DNA of 7,933 nucleotides. Origin: an uncultured Clostridia bacterium (lineage in GTDB: Bacteria > Bacillota > Clostridia > Oscillospirales > Oscillospiraceae). Below the pieces are notes generated by a model. That model saw only the letters and a program-made list of their open reading frames with translations, did not search any database and was not told the origin of the DNA. The stretch spans positions 1 to 7,933 of the forward strand of contig CANDEH010000102.1 in assembly GCA_947383645.1 (NCBI GenBank), read 5' to 3'. Position numbers and translations under genes: made by a program. Of this stretch, positions 7,285-7,933 are shown in pieces. The number at the start of each line of letters is the position of its first letter. Position 1 is the first letter of the stretch.

Positions 7285-7933
7285 ACGCCGCCTCCCGATA
7301 CTCCGCCGAAGCGCCGGTTCCGGTGCTGGTAGGCGGCGATGGCCCGGTGGAGCTCCTCTTTGGAGAAGTCGGGCCAGAGCACGTCGGTGTAGTAGAACTC
7401 GCTGTAGGCGCACTGCCAGAGGAGGAAGTTGGAGAGCCGCTGCTCCCCGCCGGGCCGGATCAGCAGGTCCGGGCTGGGGATGCCGGCGGAGTAGAGGTAG
7501 CGCTCAAAGCCCTCCTCCGTAAGTGTCCCGGGGTCGGTGATCCCCATGAGGCAGTCCCGGGCAAAGCCCCGGGCGGCGTGAACGATCTCGGCACGCCCCC
7601 CGTAGTTGATGCAGATGTTGCACTGACACCCGTCCAGCTTCGCAGAGATGGCGTTGCACCGGGCGGCCAGGTCCCGCAGCTCCTCGGTGAGCACCGACAG
7701 ATCCCCCATGAAGCTGAGGCGGACATTGTCCCTCTCCATGGTGTCAATGGCCTCCAGCAGGTACTGCCGCAGCAGGGCCATGATGGTGTTTACCTCGTCC
7801 TCGGGCCGCTTCCAGTTCTCCGTGGAGAAGGCGTACACCGTCAGGTAGTCGATGCCGATGTCCCGGCAGTAGGTGGCGATGGTGCGGAAGGTCTCCGCCC
7901 CCACCTTATGTCCGGCGGTGCGGGGCAGCCCCC
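7281..7933 (-). CDS. uppS: Isoprenyl transferase / undecaprenyl diphosphate synthase (5' end cut by window)
   Basis: UppS is a cis-prenyltransferase that adds IPP units to farnesyl diphosphate to make C55 undecaprenyl diphosphate, the carrier lipid for peptidoglycan and other wall polymers. The frame runs open to the right edge, giving 216 residues of a family of about 240-250. The missing part should include the start and the catalytic aspartate of the DGNGRWA motif, as the visible sequence begins at GLPRTAGHKVG, just after that motif. Further family motifs are YAFSTENW, NICINYGGRAEIV, and IRPGGEQRLSNF followed by LLWQ and YTDVLWPDF. The isopentenyl diphosphate-binding R-x-G-G-E-x-R-x-S pattern is kept, though proline stands where serine or threonine is common. 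A GTG at 7904 is internal to the conserved GH-x-x-G motif and is not the start. The protein ends in a short Gly-rich tail that encodes the cdsA ribosome site. frr usually lies upstream in this cluster but is outside the window. Confidence 0.97.
   Translation of the reverse strand, partial: GLPRTAGHKVGAETFRTIATYCRDIGIDYLTVYAFSTENWKRPEDEVNTIMALLRQYLLEAIDTMERDNVRLSFMGDLSVLTEELRDLAARCNAISAKLDGCQCNICINYGGRAEIVHAARGFARDCLMGITDPGTLTEEGFERYLYSAGIPSPDLLIRPGGEQRLSNFLLWQCAYSEFYYTDVLWPDFSKEELHRAIAAYQHRNRRFGGVSGGGV
7285..7296 (-). promoter_or_regulatory. cdsA ribosome-binding site inside the uppS 3' end
   Basis: GGGAGG (7291-7296) lies six nt before the cdsA ATG and is read in uppS as part of its Ser-Gly-Gly-Gly-Val tail. 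The uppS stop and cdsA start overlap as ATGA. This decides the cdsA start and points to translational coupling of the two genes. Confidence 0.8.

Noticed and set aside
7285..7413. An upstream ATG extending CdsA by 43 residues
   Set aside because: The extra segment is Arg- and Pro-rich, out-of-frame translation of uppS, and has no ribosome site. The ATG at 7284 has GGGAGG and gives a normal CdsA N-terminus.
7281..7904. GTG at 7904 as the uppS start
   Set aside because: It lies inside the conserved GH-x-x-G motif. The frame continues upstream with family-matching residues to the window edge, so the gene is cut by the window, not short.
1..7933. An undescribed system, mobile element, CRISPR array or RNA gene
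   Set aside because: Every sizeable stretch is taken by a recognised core gene, and the gaps total under 300 bp. No repeats with spacers, tRNA-like cloverleaf, transposase or integrase motifs were seen.

Overview
The window is one dense stretch of core bacterial genes, all on the minus strand. Read right to left, in the direction of transcription, the order is uppS (5' end cut by the window edge), cdsA, dxr, rseP, ispG and polC (3' end cut by the window edge). This is the conserved isoprenoid, lipid and replicase cluster of Firmicutes, in the clostridial form: ispG lies between rseP and polC, where Bacillus has proS. The DNA is clearly G+C-rich (roughly 60% by eye) with strong G/C preference at third codon positions. 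A Gram-positive type PolC, this gene order and high G+C together suggest a clostridial gut-type organism, perhaps Oscillospiraceae (Flavonifractor, Oscillibacter or relatives). The family-level guess is inference.

Layout: positions 7933-7281 hold uppS without its N-terminus. uppS overlaps cdsA (7284-6487) by an ATGA junction. A 141-bp gap follows, holding a perfect 11-bp inverted repeat just after the cdsA stop. Next come dxr (6345-5197), a 65-bp gap with a duplicated Shine-Dalgarno-like segment, rseP (5131-4055), an 11-bp gap, ispG (4043-3006), a 51-bp gap, and polC (2954 to the left edge, first 984 codons). No stretch over 150 bases lacks a gene. I saw no tRNA or rRNA gene, CRISPR array, insertion sequence, att site or phage gene.

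How the genes work together: Dxr and IspG are two steps of the methylerythritol phosphate (MEP) pathway that makes IPP and DMAPP. UppS condenses IPP onto farnesyl diphosphate to make undecaprenyl diphosphate, the lipid carrier for the cell wall. CdsA makes CDP-diacylglycerol for phospholipids. RseP is a membrane-embedded site-2 protease used in regulated intramembrane proteolysis. PolC is the replicative DNA polymerase. The short gaps, one coupling overlap and common strand fit an operon or a set of overlapping transcripts linking envelope lipid synthesis to replication.

All catalytic residues that fall inside the window appear intact and no gene looks broken. I found no undescribed system. 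The points worth a second look are modest: a PolC with a compact N-terminal region, a strong hairpin between cdsA and dxr, and a duplicated ribosome-binding/promoter-like segment before rseP.
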